A DNA stretch of 64,000 bases. It comes from an uncultured Aquimarina sp. (GTDB lineage Bacteria; Bacteroidota; Bacteroidia; Flavobacteriales; Flavobacteriaceae). The notes below the pieces were generated by a model, which was not told the DNA's origin, ran no database searches, and saw only the letters and a list, made by a program, of their open reading frames with translations. How positions within the stretch are numbered: position 1 is the stretch's first letter; the number at the start of each line of letters is the position of its first letter. Below are positions 9,823 through 19,616 of the stretch, piece after piece. The translations under genes and the position numbers were made by a program. The DNA lies in NCBI RefSeq assembly GCF_947492405.1, contig NZ_CANLMP010000005.1, forward strand, positions 186,001 to 250,000, written 5' to 3'.

Positions 9823-9992
9823 TATCTATTACACGTGTCAAATCATCAATTGTTACAAGGATTTATAAAGATTCCGTTGAACTGGGCGAAATACCATTTA
9901 AACTGGGAGATTAAGACTTCGTAAAATCATCATTAACTGTTACAAATCGTAAAGAGAATCGTCTAATAATCACAACATAACCAGATTGTTAT
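9823..9992. promoter_or_regulatory. Divergent promoter region between ABC operon and LytS/LytTR genes
   Basis: A 170-bp AT-rich gap between two divergently transcribed units (minus-strand ABC/peptidase operon and plus-strand two-component genes). It contains an imperfect direct repeat, CATCAATTGTTACAA near 9844 and CATTAACTGTTACAA near 9931. These are candidate LytTR-regulator sites, since LytTR domains bind paired direct repeats. This is inferred from position and repeat only. Confidence 0.4.
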
Positions 9993-11036
9993 ATGAGCAA
10001 TTCGAAAATCAGAAAGATATTTAGAAACAAGGAAGTTTACTTTCATATAGTATTCTGGGTATTTTATTTTGCCACCATAAATGCTGTTTGGACAAACAAT
10101 TGGTTTGATAGAAGTCTTAGACCAGGAACGGTATCACAATTTGCAATACTGCTCTTTCCTACATTCTTCTATTTTAATACATCCTGGTTAATACCCAAAT
10201 ATTTAAAAAAAAGAAAGTGGGTGCAGTATATACTTATAACCACGATTATTATTATTCTAATTGAGTGTTTTAGAATTCTTATCTATATGATTTCTAATGG
10301 TATTGATACTTCTTTTTACTTAGCGTTTATAAAAGAATTTAGCAGCTATGATAATGTTATTTTTGGAAGGTTAAATCCAATTTTTTTGTGTCTTCAGTTT
10401 TCTTTTGCATATCGTTTCACCAGAGATTGGATTCTTAATAATACGCTTATAGATAAACTAAAAGCGGAAAAGACTGAAATGGAGCTTGCTTTTTTTAAAT
10501 CTCAGGTGAACCCTCATTTCTTATTCAATAATTTAAACACCTTAGATGATTTAATAGATAGAAACCCTAAGCAGGCAAAAGAATACTTACATAAACTATC
10601 TAATATGTATCGTTACATATTAACTACATCAGAAAAAGATATTGTAAATCTATGTGAAGAATGGAATTTTATTGATGACTATATTTACCTCTTAAAAGAA
10701 CGCTATGGAGTATCATATCAATTCATTAAAAAAGATACACCTATACATCTGAAAGATTACTTAATTCCGCCAGCTACATTACAGAGTCTTATAGAAAATG
10801 CTGTAAAACACAATCAAGGATCTATTAAAAATCCGCTAATTATTACTATCGAAATTGATCAAAATAAAATCTCTGTTAGTCATAAAAAAAACCTTAAAAT
10901 GGATGTGAAGCATAGCTTAGGAACTGGATTAGAAAATCTAAAATCCAGGTATCAGATTTTAAGCAGTAAAGAAGTATCTATTATCAATTCGGATATGTTT
11001 ACTGTTACCTTGCCCTTAATCAAAAATTTATCTTAA
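9993..11036 (+). CDS. LytS-type sensor histidine kinase (His_kinase family)
   Basis: A 347-aa protein with four predicted membrane helices (about 16-32, 50-68, 77-100, 128-142). A cytoplasmic domain follows with the phosphoacceptor His175 in QVNPHFLFNNLN, Asn269 in SLIENAVKHN (ATP lid) and the G-box GTGLENLKSRY (311-320). There is no periplasmic sensor domain, so it probably senses through its membrane helices. It is followed after 5 bp by its LytTR response regulator. It is divergent from an ABC/peptidase operon, its likely target. Confidence 0.95.
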   Translation: MSNSKIRKIFRNKEVYFHIVFWVFYFATINAVWTNNWFDRSLRPGTVSQFAILLFPTFFYFNTSWLIPKYLKKRKWVQYILITTIIIILIECFRILIYMISNGIDTSFYLAFIKEFSSYDNVIFGRLNPIFLCLQFSFAYRFTRDWILNNTLIDKLKAEKTEMELAFFKSQVNPHFLFNNLNTLDDLIDRNPKQAKEYLHKLSNMYRYILTTSEKDIVNLCEEWNFIDDYIYLLKERYGVSYQFIKKDTPIHLKDYLIPPATLQSLIENAVKHNQGSIKNPLIITIEIDQNKISVSHKKNLKMDVKHSLGTGLENLKSRYQILSSKEVSIINSDMFTVTLPLIKNLS

Positions 11037-11041
11037 AAACT

Positions 11042-11803
11042 ATGGACATTCTTATATTAGAAGATGAGCAACGAGCCGGAGAGAAGTTAATTGACACTAT
11101 CAAATCGGTTACAAGTCCAGCTACTATTACCTGGAAAAGAAGTATTGTAGAGGCTATTGATTTTTTAAAAACGACACCTTCATTAGATATAATTTTTTCT
11201 GATATAGAATTATTAGATGGTAATGTTTTTATGGTATATGATGCTATACAACCGGATTGTCCCATTATATTCTGTACTGCTTATAATACTTTTTACGTAA
11301 ACGCTTTTAACACCAACGGCATTGCTTATTTACTAAAACCATATACTATCGAATCATTTAATGCCGCCTGGAATAAGTTTTTACTACTTTGTAAAACTAA
11401 AAAAGAAGCTATTTCTACGAATGTATTCGACCAATTAAAATATCTACTTGAGCTCGAAAAAAAACAATATAAGTCTACATTTTCTATAAAAAAGAGAGAT
11501 GGTGTATTTCTATTAAAGGTTGCTGAAATAATGTATTTTCAAGCACAAGGAGATTTTGTTTTGGCAATAGATAAAAATGATAATAAACATATTATTAATA
11601 ATTCTCTAAAACATATAGAAAATGAGATTGATAAAAACACTTTTTTTAAGATCAATAGAAGTGAAATAATTAACAGAAATAACATTATTAAATACAATCA
11701 GCATATCAAAAATAGATTAAGAATAACTTTAAACAACACTGAAACAACACTATACACTTCTAACAGTAAAGCATTCGAATTTAAAAACTGGTTACATCAG
11801 TAA
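11042..11803 (+). CDS. LytTR-family response regulator
   Basis: A 253-aa protein. The receiver domain (1-120) has the acidic pair EDE (7-9), phosphoacceptor Asp54 (FSDIEL), Thr79 and Lys99 (LLKPY). The LytTR DNA-binding domain (about 143-250) includes the characteristic YFQAQGDFV and FFKINRSEIINRNNI segments. It is the partner of the LytS-type kinase 5 bp upstream. It probably controls the divergent ABC/peptidase operon, as such pairs often regulate adjacent exporters. Confidence 0.95.
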   Translation: MDILILEDEQRAGEKLIDTIKSVTSPATITWKRSIVEAIDFLKTTPSLDIIFSDIELLDGNVFMVYDAIQPDCPIIFCTAYNTFYVNAFNTNGIAYLLKPYTIESFNAAWNKFLLLCKTKKEAISTNVFDQLKYLLELEKKQYKSTFSIKKRDGVFLLKVAEIMYFQAQGDFVLAIDKNDNKHIINNSLKHIENEIDKNTFFKINRSEIINRNNIIKYNQHIKNRLRITLNNTETTLYTSNSKAFEFKNWLHQ

Positions 11804-11820
11804 GTAGCTTAAAATTATAA

Positions 11821-12318
11821 CTACTTAATACTATTCAATGTACCCTGCATGAATCCATACAACGCATACATTTCTTTTTTACCAACTTCTCTGCCTAATC
11901 GTCCTGCAAAATACAATACAAACCAGATGATAAAAAATAAGATCATTGCAATGATAGCATAAAAGTAATCATCTCCTAAACTCATATTGACATACATCCA
12001 AATGCCAGCTCCTATAAATGCAGTAGCTACAATAAAATGCGCAAACATAAAAAAGGTCCAGACTGTTGGACTGGGTCCAAAAAGTCCTTTGAGTTTTGAT
12101 TGATCATCTACATCATAAATTTCTAAATGCAATTGTGGAGACCAAAAGTGTTGATCTTTCTTCGGAATACGTATAAATACATGATGATCGATTCGGCTTA
12201 TTTTAAAATCCTTGCAGCTTTTACTTTTTTGTTCAAAAGCTTCTAAGGCTTTTTCTGATGGAACATCCAAATCCAGAAAAAATCGTGGTCGCAACACAAT
12301 GTCTTTTGCAATCTCCAT
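11821..12318 (-). CDS. Conserved hypothetical membrane protein
   Basis: A 165-aa protein. The N-terminal half (1-85) is soluble, with a pattern (LDVPSEKALEAFEQK ... DHHVFIRIP) reminiscent of a small START/SRPBCC-like ligand fold. Two membrane helices follow (about 87-112 and 117-140) and a basic tail. I cannot assign a function. It is transcribed towards the LytTR gene, with the two stops 17 bp apart. Confidence 0.8.
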   Translation of the reverse strand: MEIAKDIVLRPRFFLDLDVPSEKALEAFEQKSKSCKDFKISRIDHHVFIRIPKKDQHFWSPQLHLEIYDVDDQSKLKGLFGPSPTVWTFFMFAHFIVATAFIGAGIWMYVNMSLGDDYFYAIIAMILFFIIWFVLYFAGRLGREVGKKEMYALYGFMQGTLNSIK

Positions 12319-12466
12319 GAATAAGAGTTAAACATCAATGTTAGTATTTTCCTAACTCTTTATTACTGACTTTTATCAGTTTTTAAAATTCACACATAAA
12401 TTATTCTAAATCTTAACTAATTTAAATTTTATTTTTGAAATTCGGCAAATTACATGCTTGTCAATA

Positions 12467-13087
12467 TCACTTTTTGTATCGAACTTTTTCATCTTTTAGA
12501 CTATAACAAAGAGCCGCTTTTTTTAATCCAAAAATTCTACCATTCCGTGCTTCATAATTTGCATATAAAGCACCATTTTTTCTAAATGCCTGCTGTATGC
12601 CTTCTTCTTTTCCTTTGTTCATATGTAACTTTTTGAAAAGCTCACCCGTGGGATACCATTTCTTTTGTTCTCCATGTGGTTTACCTTTATGGTAATTGAG
12701 TTTAGCAATTAGAATATGTGCTGAATCTGAAGCCCATATTTTTTTCTCTCCTTGTAATTTTCCTTTATGATAACTCGTACTATTTTTTAAATGCCCATCA
12801 GGATACCATTGCAAAAACTTGTTTTGCTTTCTCCCGTGTAAGATTCCAAATTTTTCTTTCAAATTAGTATCCGGATAATAACTTACAGCGAATCCAGAAT
12901 AAGGCTGACCGTTTAAAGTCCATACTGATGTTTTACGATCATAGTGCAACGCTGATTTTTCTACTATTGTTTCCGGTATCTCTAAGAATGGATTTGCAGT
13001 ATCATTTATTAATGGTTTTTCTTTTTGTTCAGAACAACTAATCAATAGCACACACACAAACAAAAATGTCCAAAATATTTTTTTCAT
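12467..13087 (-). CDS. MORN-repeat lipoprotein (YwqK-like)
   Basis: A 206-aa lipoprotein (lipobox LISC, Cys18) with four or five MORN_2-type repeats between about residues 58 and 190. Each repeat has the pattern W/Y-YPxGxLK ... KGKxxGE. Such proteins are often labelled 'YwqK family antitoxin', but nothing here supports an antitoxin role. The repeats are more likely a surface scaffold. It lies 101 bp downstream of a YHYH-domain lipoprotein on the same strand, a pairing I believe is common in this phylum. Confidence 0.85.
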   Translation of the reverse strand: MKKIFWTFLFVCVLLISCSEQKEKPLINDTANPFLEIPETIVEKSALHYDRKTSVWTLNGQPYSGFAVSYYPDTNLKEKFGILHGRKQNKFLQWYPDGHLKNSTSYHKGKLQGEKKIWASDSAHILIAKLNYHKGKPHGEQKKWYPTGELFKKLHMNKGKEEGIQQAFRKNGALYANYEARNGRIFGLKKAALCYSLKDEKVRYKK

Positions 13088-13188
13088 TATAGTGATTTTA
13101 ATTTCAATAATTCACTTAAAAAACAAACCACCTTTCATTAGAAAATGCGAATGGTAATTTCTTTTTAATTAATCATCTCATATAGTAC

Positions 13189-13962
13189 CTACATAATGCT
13201 ATTAGGAGTGCCTTGCAAATCAACAGCAAAAAGGGCTATGATACTCCCTAAATAAAATTCATTAATGATATGATAATGATAAAACTCTTCTCCATCACTA
13301 TGTTGTGTTGCTCCAAAATGCCCTCCTGATTCATCTAAATCCGTAGGATAAGAACCATCTATTTCTCTTCTTCCATAAATTAAAAAACCATCTGCCAGGA
13401 TTCCTACCAATTTTTCATCATCATGAGAAAGTGTTGTGTTTTCTGGAACATCAGAAGACTCTACATGGTAATGATAACCTGAAGGTCCATTGTGAGCTCC
13501 TGCATAATCAAATGTTTCTACAATCATTTCTTCTATTGGGTTATTGTTTCCTTCTTGATCATTAAAAATAGGGACTCCTGTTACAGAAATACCAATAGGA
13601 CCTAGTCCTGTCGCTGTGCTTGTAGCAGCTATTTCTGGTGCAGAAGGAACAGTAACCGAATAACTGCGATCGCCACCAATACGACCAGGAGTCAAGCGAG
13701 TGGCCACGACCGGTTCAATATATAGAGGATTCGTTTCCTCCCAGTACGGAGATGTGTGATTAGGCGAACCATTAGATTCAATGGTAATTTCATCACCATC
13801 AAAAGAAACAGTGACCGCGTCAGGATTGAATTCATCAAATGCGGATAAGGGGGTGCTGGCTTCCGTAGATGGATCGCCTGTATCATTAGAATCATCTTTA
13901 CAAGATGAAATAAAAATAATAGTAACTAAAATGAGTAAACCTGTGAATTTTGAGCTTTTCAT
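13189..13962 (-). CDS. YHYH-domain lipoprotein
   Basis: A 257-aa lipoprotein when begun at the ATG at 13962. The longest frame starts at 13986, but the later ATG gives a normal lipoprotein signal ending ISSC. The mature part has two YHYH motifs, GYHYHVESSD and EEFYHYHII, which define the YHYH domain, presumed metal-binding through the His residues. Asp/Gly-rich loops (LADGFLIYGRREIDG) also fit. The biochemical role of the family is not established. It is followed by the MORN lipoprotein, probably in one unit. Confidence 0.85.
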   Translation of the reverse strand: MKSSKFTGLLILVTIIFISSCKDDSNDTGDPSTEASTPLSAFDEFNPDAVTVSFDGDEITIESNGSPNHTSPYWEETNPLYIEPVVATRLTPGRIGGDRSYSVTVPSAPEIAATSTATGLGPIGISVTGVPIFNDQEGNNNPIEEMIVETFDYAGAHNGPSGYHYHVESSDVPENTTLSHDDEKLVGILADGFLIYGRREIDGSYPTDLDESGGHFGATQHSDGEEFYHYHIINEFYLGSIIALFAVDLQGTPNSIM

Positions 13963-14240
13963 GTTATTAAGTTTAAATTTAGACATAAGTGTGTGCTATA
14001 CTTAGACTTAACTATTTAAAAAAGGTTTAATCTAGATTTAGAATTTAATAACTGTATTAGTGTTAATGGATTTGAAATATAGAAAATGATCCGACGAGTG
14101 CATTGGAATTAAACCTCGAAACTATATCGTCTCATCGAGTATTCTTCTGAAAAACCTTTATTTTTCATCATCATAGATGGCTAAATTTTTAGAATCATTA
14201 ACCATTTTATATCCTCCAATAAAATTTTAGAAATTAGCGA

Positions 14241-17200
14241 TTACTTTTCTTTTTTCTTACCTAATGAAATCTTGTAGTCATCTATATTCCCTTTGATCTT
14301 TAGATTAAGATACTTTATTTTTTTGTTAGGATCTACTTCTACAATCTCGTCTTCTTGCTCCTCAGTAATAGCAGTAGTATCTTTCTTGTTTCCAAACAAT
14401 TTCTGCCAAGAAGCTTTTTTTACAGTTTTCCAAGGAATACGTATATAATAATCAATATTTTGATTGTTATCATGGGTACCGGACAATTCCATATGTCCCA
14501 AAGTAGACTCGATCCTCATAGCTGGAATAGTAATCTTTCCTTTATTTATATCCAGATTATTTTGTAAAGTATCAAACCGAATATTTTGTAAGTTTTTATC
14601 TCCCATATAATCCGAAAGCGCCAACATGGGATCATAATTTTTTAATCTTCCGTTTAATACCTTTACATCCATTTCTAAAGTAGATTGATCCAGATCAGGC
14701 ACCATATCCGGATATACTCTAATCTTACCTTTAATTCTAGAGGTGAGTTTACCTTGTAAATTCTCTGAAACGAGATGGTCCTGCCCAAAATTTTCGAATT
14801 TGAACAGTAATTTATCTAAATCAACATTATTCATAACCAAATCCGGCTGCATATAGATATGTTCTGGATCGCTACCATTAAAATATCCATTTAATCGAAT
14901 ATTTCCTCCTGCTGCATCCATATCTAAGGTATCAACATAAATATAATGATTTGGCGTTGTCCTTAAATCTGCTTTGATATTTTGAAGATCTATTCTATGG
15001 TATATAAAATGAGCGACATCTACCTTAAATTGCATGTCTGTAAATGGTAACTCATATACGTTAAAAGCTTCTGCATGTTCTTTTACATCTTCCGTTTTTG
15101 AAGTAACGGTCTCTGTTGGTTTCGACGGGCTTAGATCAAACTTAAAAAGTGCATCAAAGTCAATATAATTTGCCTTTAGCGCGAAATAATTATCTCTTTT
15201 CTTTATCTGTTGATCATCTCCTAAATAATAGTTTAAATCAAAATTAAAATTGGTGGTTCCTATTTCTCCATGAAAATCTTTTATAACAATATGCTCGTCT
15301 TCATAATGGATATTTCCTTTAAAATCGTGAAAACGAAGCGGATGTAATTTCATTTTTGTATCTAACTTGTCTAAAGCAAGATCTATAGAATGTAACGCCG
15401 AATCTTTATAATGCATACTAGATGCTACATGCAATGCCAAATCATCAAAGGTTTCGTGTCGGTACTCTTTTGGGACATAATTTTCTCCTTTATACGAAAA
15501 GACATCTTCTAGTCTTAACTTATTAGAAGTAAGATTAATATCTAAATCCACATCTCCATTAAGTTTGGGTTGCATCCAAAAAGCATACTCATGTATAAGC
15601 CCGTCCAAATGAAAATCACTATCATCTATATATCCTGTAAAATCTACGATTTCTAAATCTTTATCATCGATCAACACATCCGCATGGAAATCATGAAGTT
15701 TATGAGGATAATGCTTTAGATCTGCATATAAACTATCGATAAAAAATTCACCCTTCGGTAAATACTTAGACTCTGTAAAATCTTTCGCGGAAGCTTTAAA
15801 AGAAAGCCCCAAACTCAGCTCTTTTATTTGCTCATCAAAACCAGTTTTAATCGTGTCTTGTTTTGAAAAACTCGTTAATTCCGCAACATCTAAATATTTA
15901 GATGCAATATCTAAGTGAACATCTACCGGAATATTCGTATGATGCACAATAGCCGGTAAGTCCGAAAGAAAGCCACTTACAGATAGATCAGAATTTCCCA
16001 TCAACATTTCAAACTGGTTCAGGGTTGCTTCCTTACCATTCATGACTAAATGCACATTCAGATCGTGCAAGGGAGCAGGAAGTTCTTTAGCGACTAAACT
16101 TAAATCTTTTATAATCAATTCTGTGAAATATGCTTGATTTAGTTTTTCTAATGCTTTTTCAGGCTCGTCAATATCTATAATATCGTGAAAATTCATTTTT
16201 AGTGAAACCTCTCCAGAGGTTTCCTGTACTTGCTCTAGCTCAAAAAACTCTGCAATAAAATCGAGATTAAAATTCGAGTTTATTTGCATATTCACTTCTG
16301 GAGATTCAAAATTTTTCACAAAAATAGAACCTGCAAATTCTCCTTTTTCCAAAGATGCCGTCATATCTGTTAACGAAAATTCCATGGTACTTGCATCCCT
16401 ATTTTTTCCATTCGTAAAATGACCATTAAACCCCATATTATCTATCTTTTTTGCTCTTTTGGTATTTTCCAAAAAGGCTTTTCCGGCTCCAAAACTAGCT
16501 TTAATAAAAGGTCTGTTTCCTTTATTCGCAGGTCCTTGGATATTGGCATTAAAATAGATTTCACCAGCATTTCTGTATTTCTCTAATACTGGAATGACAT
16601 CTGTTGGAGCAAAAGCAATCAGCATATCAAAATTTGGTTTTGTTCCTTTTATAGCAAGGTCTAGATCTACATCATTCTTGGTATCTATAGAGCCTTCTAA
16701 CTCAAAATCACCATTCTCCATAACAATACCAGAAGGTTGTATGTCCAGAATGCCTGTATATTTATTAAATATTACATCCGTATGTACTTCAAAATGTTTA
16801 TTATGAATAAAGGTAGTATCCCCATCTTTAATGACGTTTAATTCAAAATGGGTATCTATATGCCCCGCGATTACACTATCTTTTTGGCTAAAACCACCTG
16901 TACCAGCATACATAAATTTTTCGACATCTGTATTTGTAGCTTCATCTAAGGTGTGGATATCCAGACTTTTAAATCTAATTTTTTTTAGATGAATATTAGT
17001 GGATGGAGTTTCTGTTTCAGAAGTGCTGGCTAAAGAGTTTTGAATATTCGTTGTATTATTTTCGTGAATCACAATATTAAAAACACCTTCTTCTATTACT
17101 AAAGACTGAATATCATAATCTCCTTTTACCATATCCCATAAGTTAAAACCTATGTATATGTCTTTTACATCCATGATAACGGATGCATTATCTTCTTTAG

Positions 17201-17438
17201 TTTCTAAAATTTTTACATCATATACTTTTATAGAAATGTATGGGAAATTGCTAAAAAGAGACAATTCACTTTCTCCCACACTAATAAGACCTTTGTGTTC
17301 TTTGTTTAGTTTTGCGATCTCTCCTTTGATAATCTCAGATTGATTGCTCTGAATATAAAGCATTAGACTTCCTATTACCAATATTGGAACTAAGATTAGC
17401 CCTAATAAAATTCGTTTCCAGAATTTTTTAATCTTCAC
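14241..17438 (-). CDS. AsmA-family protein
   Basis: A 1065-aa protein with one N-terminal membrane anchor (about 9-29). A very long repetitive beta-rich periplasmic domain follows, full of short amphipathic strands. It ends in the AsmA C-terminal region (about 860-1000: LQGKLTSRIKGKIRVYPDM ... GKITIPAMRIESTLGHMELSGTH). AsmA-like proteins belong to the bridge-like lipid transfer group thought to move phospholipid between membranes. The start is GTG; no in-frame ATG precedes it. It is monocistronic. Confidence 0.88.
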   Translation of the reverse strand: MKIKKFWKRILLGLILVPILVIGSLMLYIQSNQSEIIKGEIAKLNKEHKGLISVGESELSLFSNFPYISIKVYDVKILETKEDNASVIMDVKDIYIGFNLWDMVKGDYDIQSLVIEEGVFNIVIHENNTTNIQNSLASTSETETPSTNIHLKKIRFKSLDIHTLDEATNTDVEKFMYAGTGGFSQKDSVIAGHIDTHFELNVIKDGDTTFIHNKHFEVHTDVIFNKYTGILDIQPSGIVMENGDFELEGSIDTKNDVDLDLAIKGTKPNFDMLIAFAPTDVIPVLEKYRNAGEIYFNANIQGPANKGNRPFIKASFGAGKAFLENTKRAKKIDNMGFNGHFTNGKNRDASTMEFSLTDMTASLEKGEFAGSIFVKNFESPEVNMQINSNFNLDFIAEFFELEQVQETSGEVSLKMNFHDIIDIDEPEKALEKLNQAYFTELIIKDLSLVAKELPAPLHDLNVHLVMNGKEATLNQFEMLMGNSDLSVSGFLSDLPAIVHHTNIPVDVHLDIASKYLDVAELTSFSKQDTIKTGFDEQIKELSLGLSFKASAKDFTESKYLPKGEFFIDSLYADLKHYPHKLHDFHADVLIDDKDLEIVDFTGYIDDSDFHLDGLIHEYAFWMQPKLNGDVDLDINLTSNKLRLEDVFSYKGENYVPKEYRHETFDDLALHVASSMHYKDSALHSIDLALDKLDTKMKLHPLRFHDFKGNIHYEDEHIVIKDFHGEIGTTNFNFDLNYYLGDDQQIKKRDNYFALKANYIDFDALFKFDLSPSKPTETVTSKTEDVKEHAEAFNVYELPFTDMQFKVDVAHFIYHRIDLQNIKADLRTTPNHYIYVDTLDMDAAGGNIRLNGYFNGSDPEHIYMQPDLVMNNVDLDKLLFKFENFGQDHLVSENLQGKLTSRIKGKIRVYPDMVPDLDQSTLEMDVKVLNGRLKNYDPMLALSDYMGDKNLQNIRFDTLQNNLDINKGKITIPAMRIESTLGHMELSGTHDNNQNIDYYIRIPWKTVKKASWQKLFGNKKDTTAITEEQEDEIVEVDPNKKIKYLNLKIKGNIDDYKISLGKKKEK

Positions 17439-17653
17439 AGTAGGTTTCTTTAGGTTAGAAAAGATCTTTGACCTTAAAAGTAACGAATTCGTATGATTAA
17501 ATAGTATGTAGGATACGATTTAATCTTTGGGTTAACCATATTATATGGGTTAGATGTTTTAACTAAATAAATGCTATAGTGTCGTGCCTTTATTAGTTAT
17601 AGTTATCAGAAACTATTGGGAATGGATGGAATTAAAAATTAGATCTAAACCCT

Positions 17654-17710
17654 CCGTTGCTAATAATTTACAATTGGTATTCACCACAAACCTATTCTAA
17701 CCAACATATA
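17654..17710. repeat. Repeat family B, decayed copy 1
   Basis: A decayed copy (TTGCTAATAATTTACAATTGG ... CACAAACCTATTCTAACCAACATA) of the intergenic repeat described at 21595-21728 and 22905-23009. It keeps the core CATAAACCTATGTTAGAC only partly. It lies just downstream of the first minus-strand gene of the accessory region and marks that region's left edge. Confidence 0.55.
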
Positions 17711-17736
17711 AAATAACCTTTGCTTGGTTATTGGAT

Positions 17737-18087
17737 TTAATTCCCCTTCTCTAACTTGCTGATCCAGTCCTGCATTTTTTTAGTAAATTTTATTTGATCT
17801 GATTTATTAATCATCTCTAGCATCAGTTTTTTAAATCCTTCAGTCCATTCAATTCCTTCTCGTTTACTTAACAATTCGACTTGATAGGACCAACCCATGG
17901 CTCGTCCTTCAATTTTATATTCGATTAATATAAATTCATTTAGCAATTTCGTCCAATGTGGTTCACTCCATTTACCGAAATCAGCCCCATGCATAAAGGA
18001 AACAATATTATCTCTTGTTACATCACCTACATACATTGACATCCGGTAAAGAAAGTGGATCATCTTTTCGGTTTCAAGTTTTTTCAT
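17737..18087 (-). CDS. Hypothetical protein
   Basis: A 116-aa soluble protein with no signal peptide and no motif I recognise. It is rich in aromatic and charged residues (FLYRMSMYVGDV, GADFGKWSEPHW, EGRAMGWSYQVELL). Size and composition would fit a cytosolic immunity-like protein, but no partner toxin is adjacent. It is the leftmost gene of the repeat-separated minus-strand array. Confidence 0.7.
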   Translation of the reverse strand: MKKLETEKMIHFLYRMSMYVGDVTRDNIVSFMHGADFGKWSEPHWTKLLNEFILIEYKIEGRAMGWSYQVELLSKREGIEWTEGFKKLMLEMINKSDQIKFTKKMQDWISKLEKGN

Positions 18088-18159
18088 TTTTTATATGATT
18101 GCTAATGTTTAATAATATCTAGTTATACTAGGATTGAAGTTATCATTGTAACATGCTTT

Positions 18160-18564
18160 TTATTCTTTTTTGAGAGTATAAATTGGTTTTAAAATCAGTT
18201 TGGATTTAGTCAATTCAACAATTTTCAGAGTGTCTTTTGCCAATCCACCCCAATATTTATATTTAATTTCAAGTACAGAGTCAGAAATATTTTTCCAAGT
18301 TCCAGATACTATTTCATAATCTATTGGAGGAGTTCCACACCAACCCGAATTTTGTTTACGAATAATAGTTCCGTTTGATATAAATTCGAATCCTGATTTG
18401 TCTTTTTTGAATTTACGTTTACTTTCATAAACCAGATTCTCATTTTGATAATCTTTATAAACCCATTTTTGGAATAAAAAATCCGATGACTTTGATTCAG
18501 ATCCTTGAAATGAAGAAAAGACACCAAACAAAATTAATATCAATATGTAATTCGGAATTTTCAT
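18160..18564 (-). CDS. Secreted lipocalin-like hypothetical protein
   Basis: A 134-aa protein with a signal peptide (hydrophobic 5-19). The remaining part alternates short beta strands (W-x-Y-KDYQNEN ... GTWKNISDSVLEIKY ... KLILKP), the layout of small 'lipocalin-like' proteins common in this phylum. There are no catalytic residues to name. The short gap to the next gene contains a CTAGT/ACTAG palindrome (about 18119-18131). Confidence 0.65.
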   Translation of the reverse strand: MKIPNYILILILFGVFSSFQGSESKSSDFLFQKWVYKDYQNENLVYESKRKFKKDKSGFEFISNGTIIRKQNSGWCGTPPIDYEIVSGTWKNISDSVLEIKYKYWGGLAKDTLKIVELTKSKLILKPIYTLKKE

Positions 18565-18758
18565 TTTTTATCAAATGTGTTATAAAGTCTCGGCTATGAC
18601 CAGTGCAGTGGAAGAATTCAGGGAATTTCAAGCCAGCAAAAGTAAAAGTTGAGCAGTTTTTTTAGTCTGTTAGGATAAAAATAAGAAAAAGCTTCTGCGA
18701 AAAAACAAATCTGCCATATTAAAGTTAGTACATGCTCCATTATTAATTATAAACATTG

Positions 18759-19502
18759 TTAGCCGTTGGCTTGTTCTAATTTCCACATTCCAAACTTATT
18801 TTCAAATAGTTCGTGTTCCTTATTTGGTTGGTTCTTTTCTTCTGTGATTCTAAAACTTGGCCATTCATGACTTGGAGAGAATGTTTGATTTTCCTTAAGT
18901 TCAGGGTTGTCTATTAAAACGAAATAATTAAACGATTTCATTAATATAATGGCATTGTTAAAGTCTTCTCCAACAATTATCGTATCCTTTAATCCTAAAT
19001 TATGCATTCCACAAGAATAAATGTCTCCTTTTTTATTTGCTATGGAATCTAATACAAACATTTCATAAAGATTGGATTCTTCATAATCAGTTAATAAATC
19101 GATCCAGTGCTCTTTATTAAAAGCTTTACCTGTAGATTCAACTTTAATTCCAATTCCACCAGATTTTAAAATAGCTTTTCCCGCCTCTGCAATTTCTTTG
19201 GCGCTTTCCAAATTTCCGGTTTCGCCAGATAAATAAATAACAAATTTGTGTTCGTCTATTTCACTTAAATATTCTTCAGATAGTTGATTTGTCATTCCTG
19301 CATATTTAAAAGAGGTTTTCATTCTTTCGTCTCTTTCGCAAATTTCCAATTCGAATCCTTTATTAGTTTTCAGGTTCAATAAAACCAAACCAGCAAAAAT
19401 AAATTCGTTTAAATTCTCTTTCGCAATAGAAGTTACTATATCCTCTCTATTATTCCAAACCCCAGGAATACAAAGAATTGTTTTTGTTTTTTTTGTAATC
19501 AA
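18759..19502 (-). CDS. DUF4261-like protein
   Basis: A 247-aa soluble protein. The C-terminal part (YSCGMHNLGLKDTIIVGED ... LIDNPELKENQTFSPSHEWPSFRI) resembles DUF4261 by eye; the N-terminal half begins with an ILCIPGVW strand. The function is unknown. The longest frame starts at TTG and no in-frame ATG is suitable, so the exact start is uncertain. Long repeat-containing gaps on both sides suggest independent transcription. Confidence 0.65.
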   Translation of the reverse strand: MITKKTKTILCIPGVWNNREDIVTSIAKENLNEFIFAGLVLLNLKTNKGFELEICERDERMKTSFKYAGMTNQLSEEYLSEIDEHKFVIYLSGETGNLESAKEIAEAGKAILKSGGIGIKVESTGKAFNKEHWIDLLTDYEESNLYEMFVLDSIANKKGDIYSCGMHNLGLKDTIIVGEDFNNAIILMKSFNYFVLIDNPELKENQTFSPSHEWPSFRITEEKNQPNKEHELFENKFGMWKLEQANG

Positions 19503-19616
19503 TTTGTTTATTTTATCTTTTTTATTAAATATTTTATTATTTTTTGGTGTTTGCGTGCAACGTCTCTCGTATGTTGGATTTGCTTCCCTCAGTTGGTATA
19601 TCTGCTATAAATAGTG

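Noticed and set aside
12467..13087. Toxin-antitoxin antitoxin (YwqK label)
   Set aside because: The MORN lipoprotein is exported and has no adjacent toxin; the common label is not supported here.
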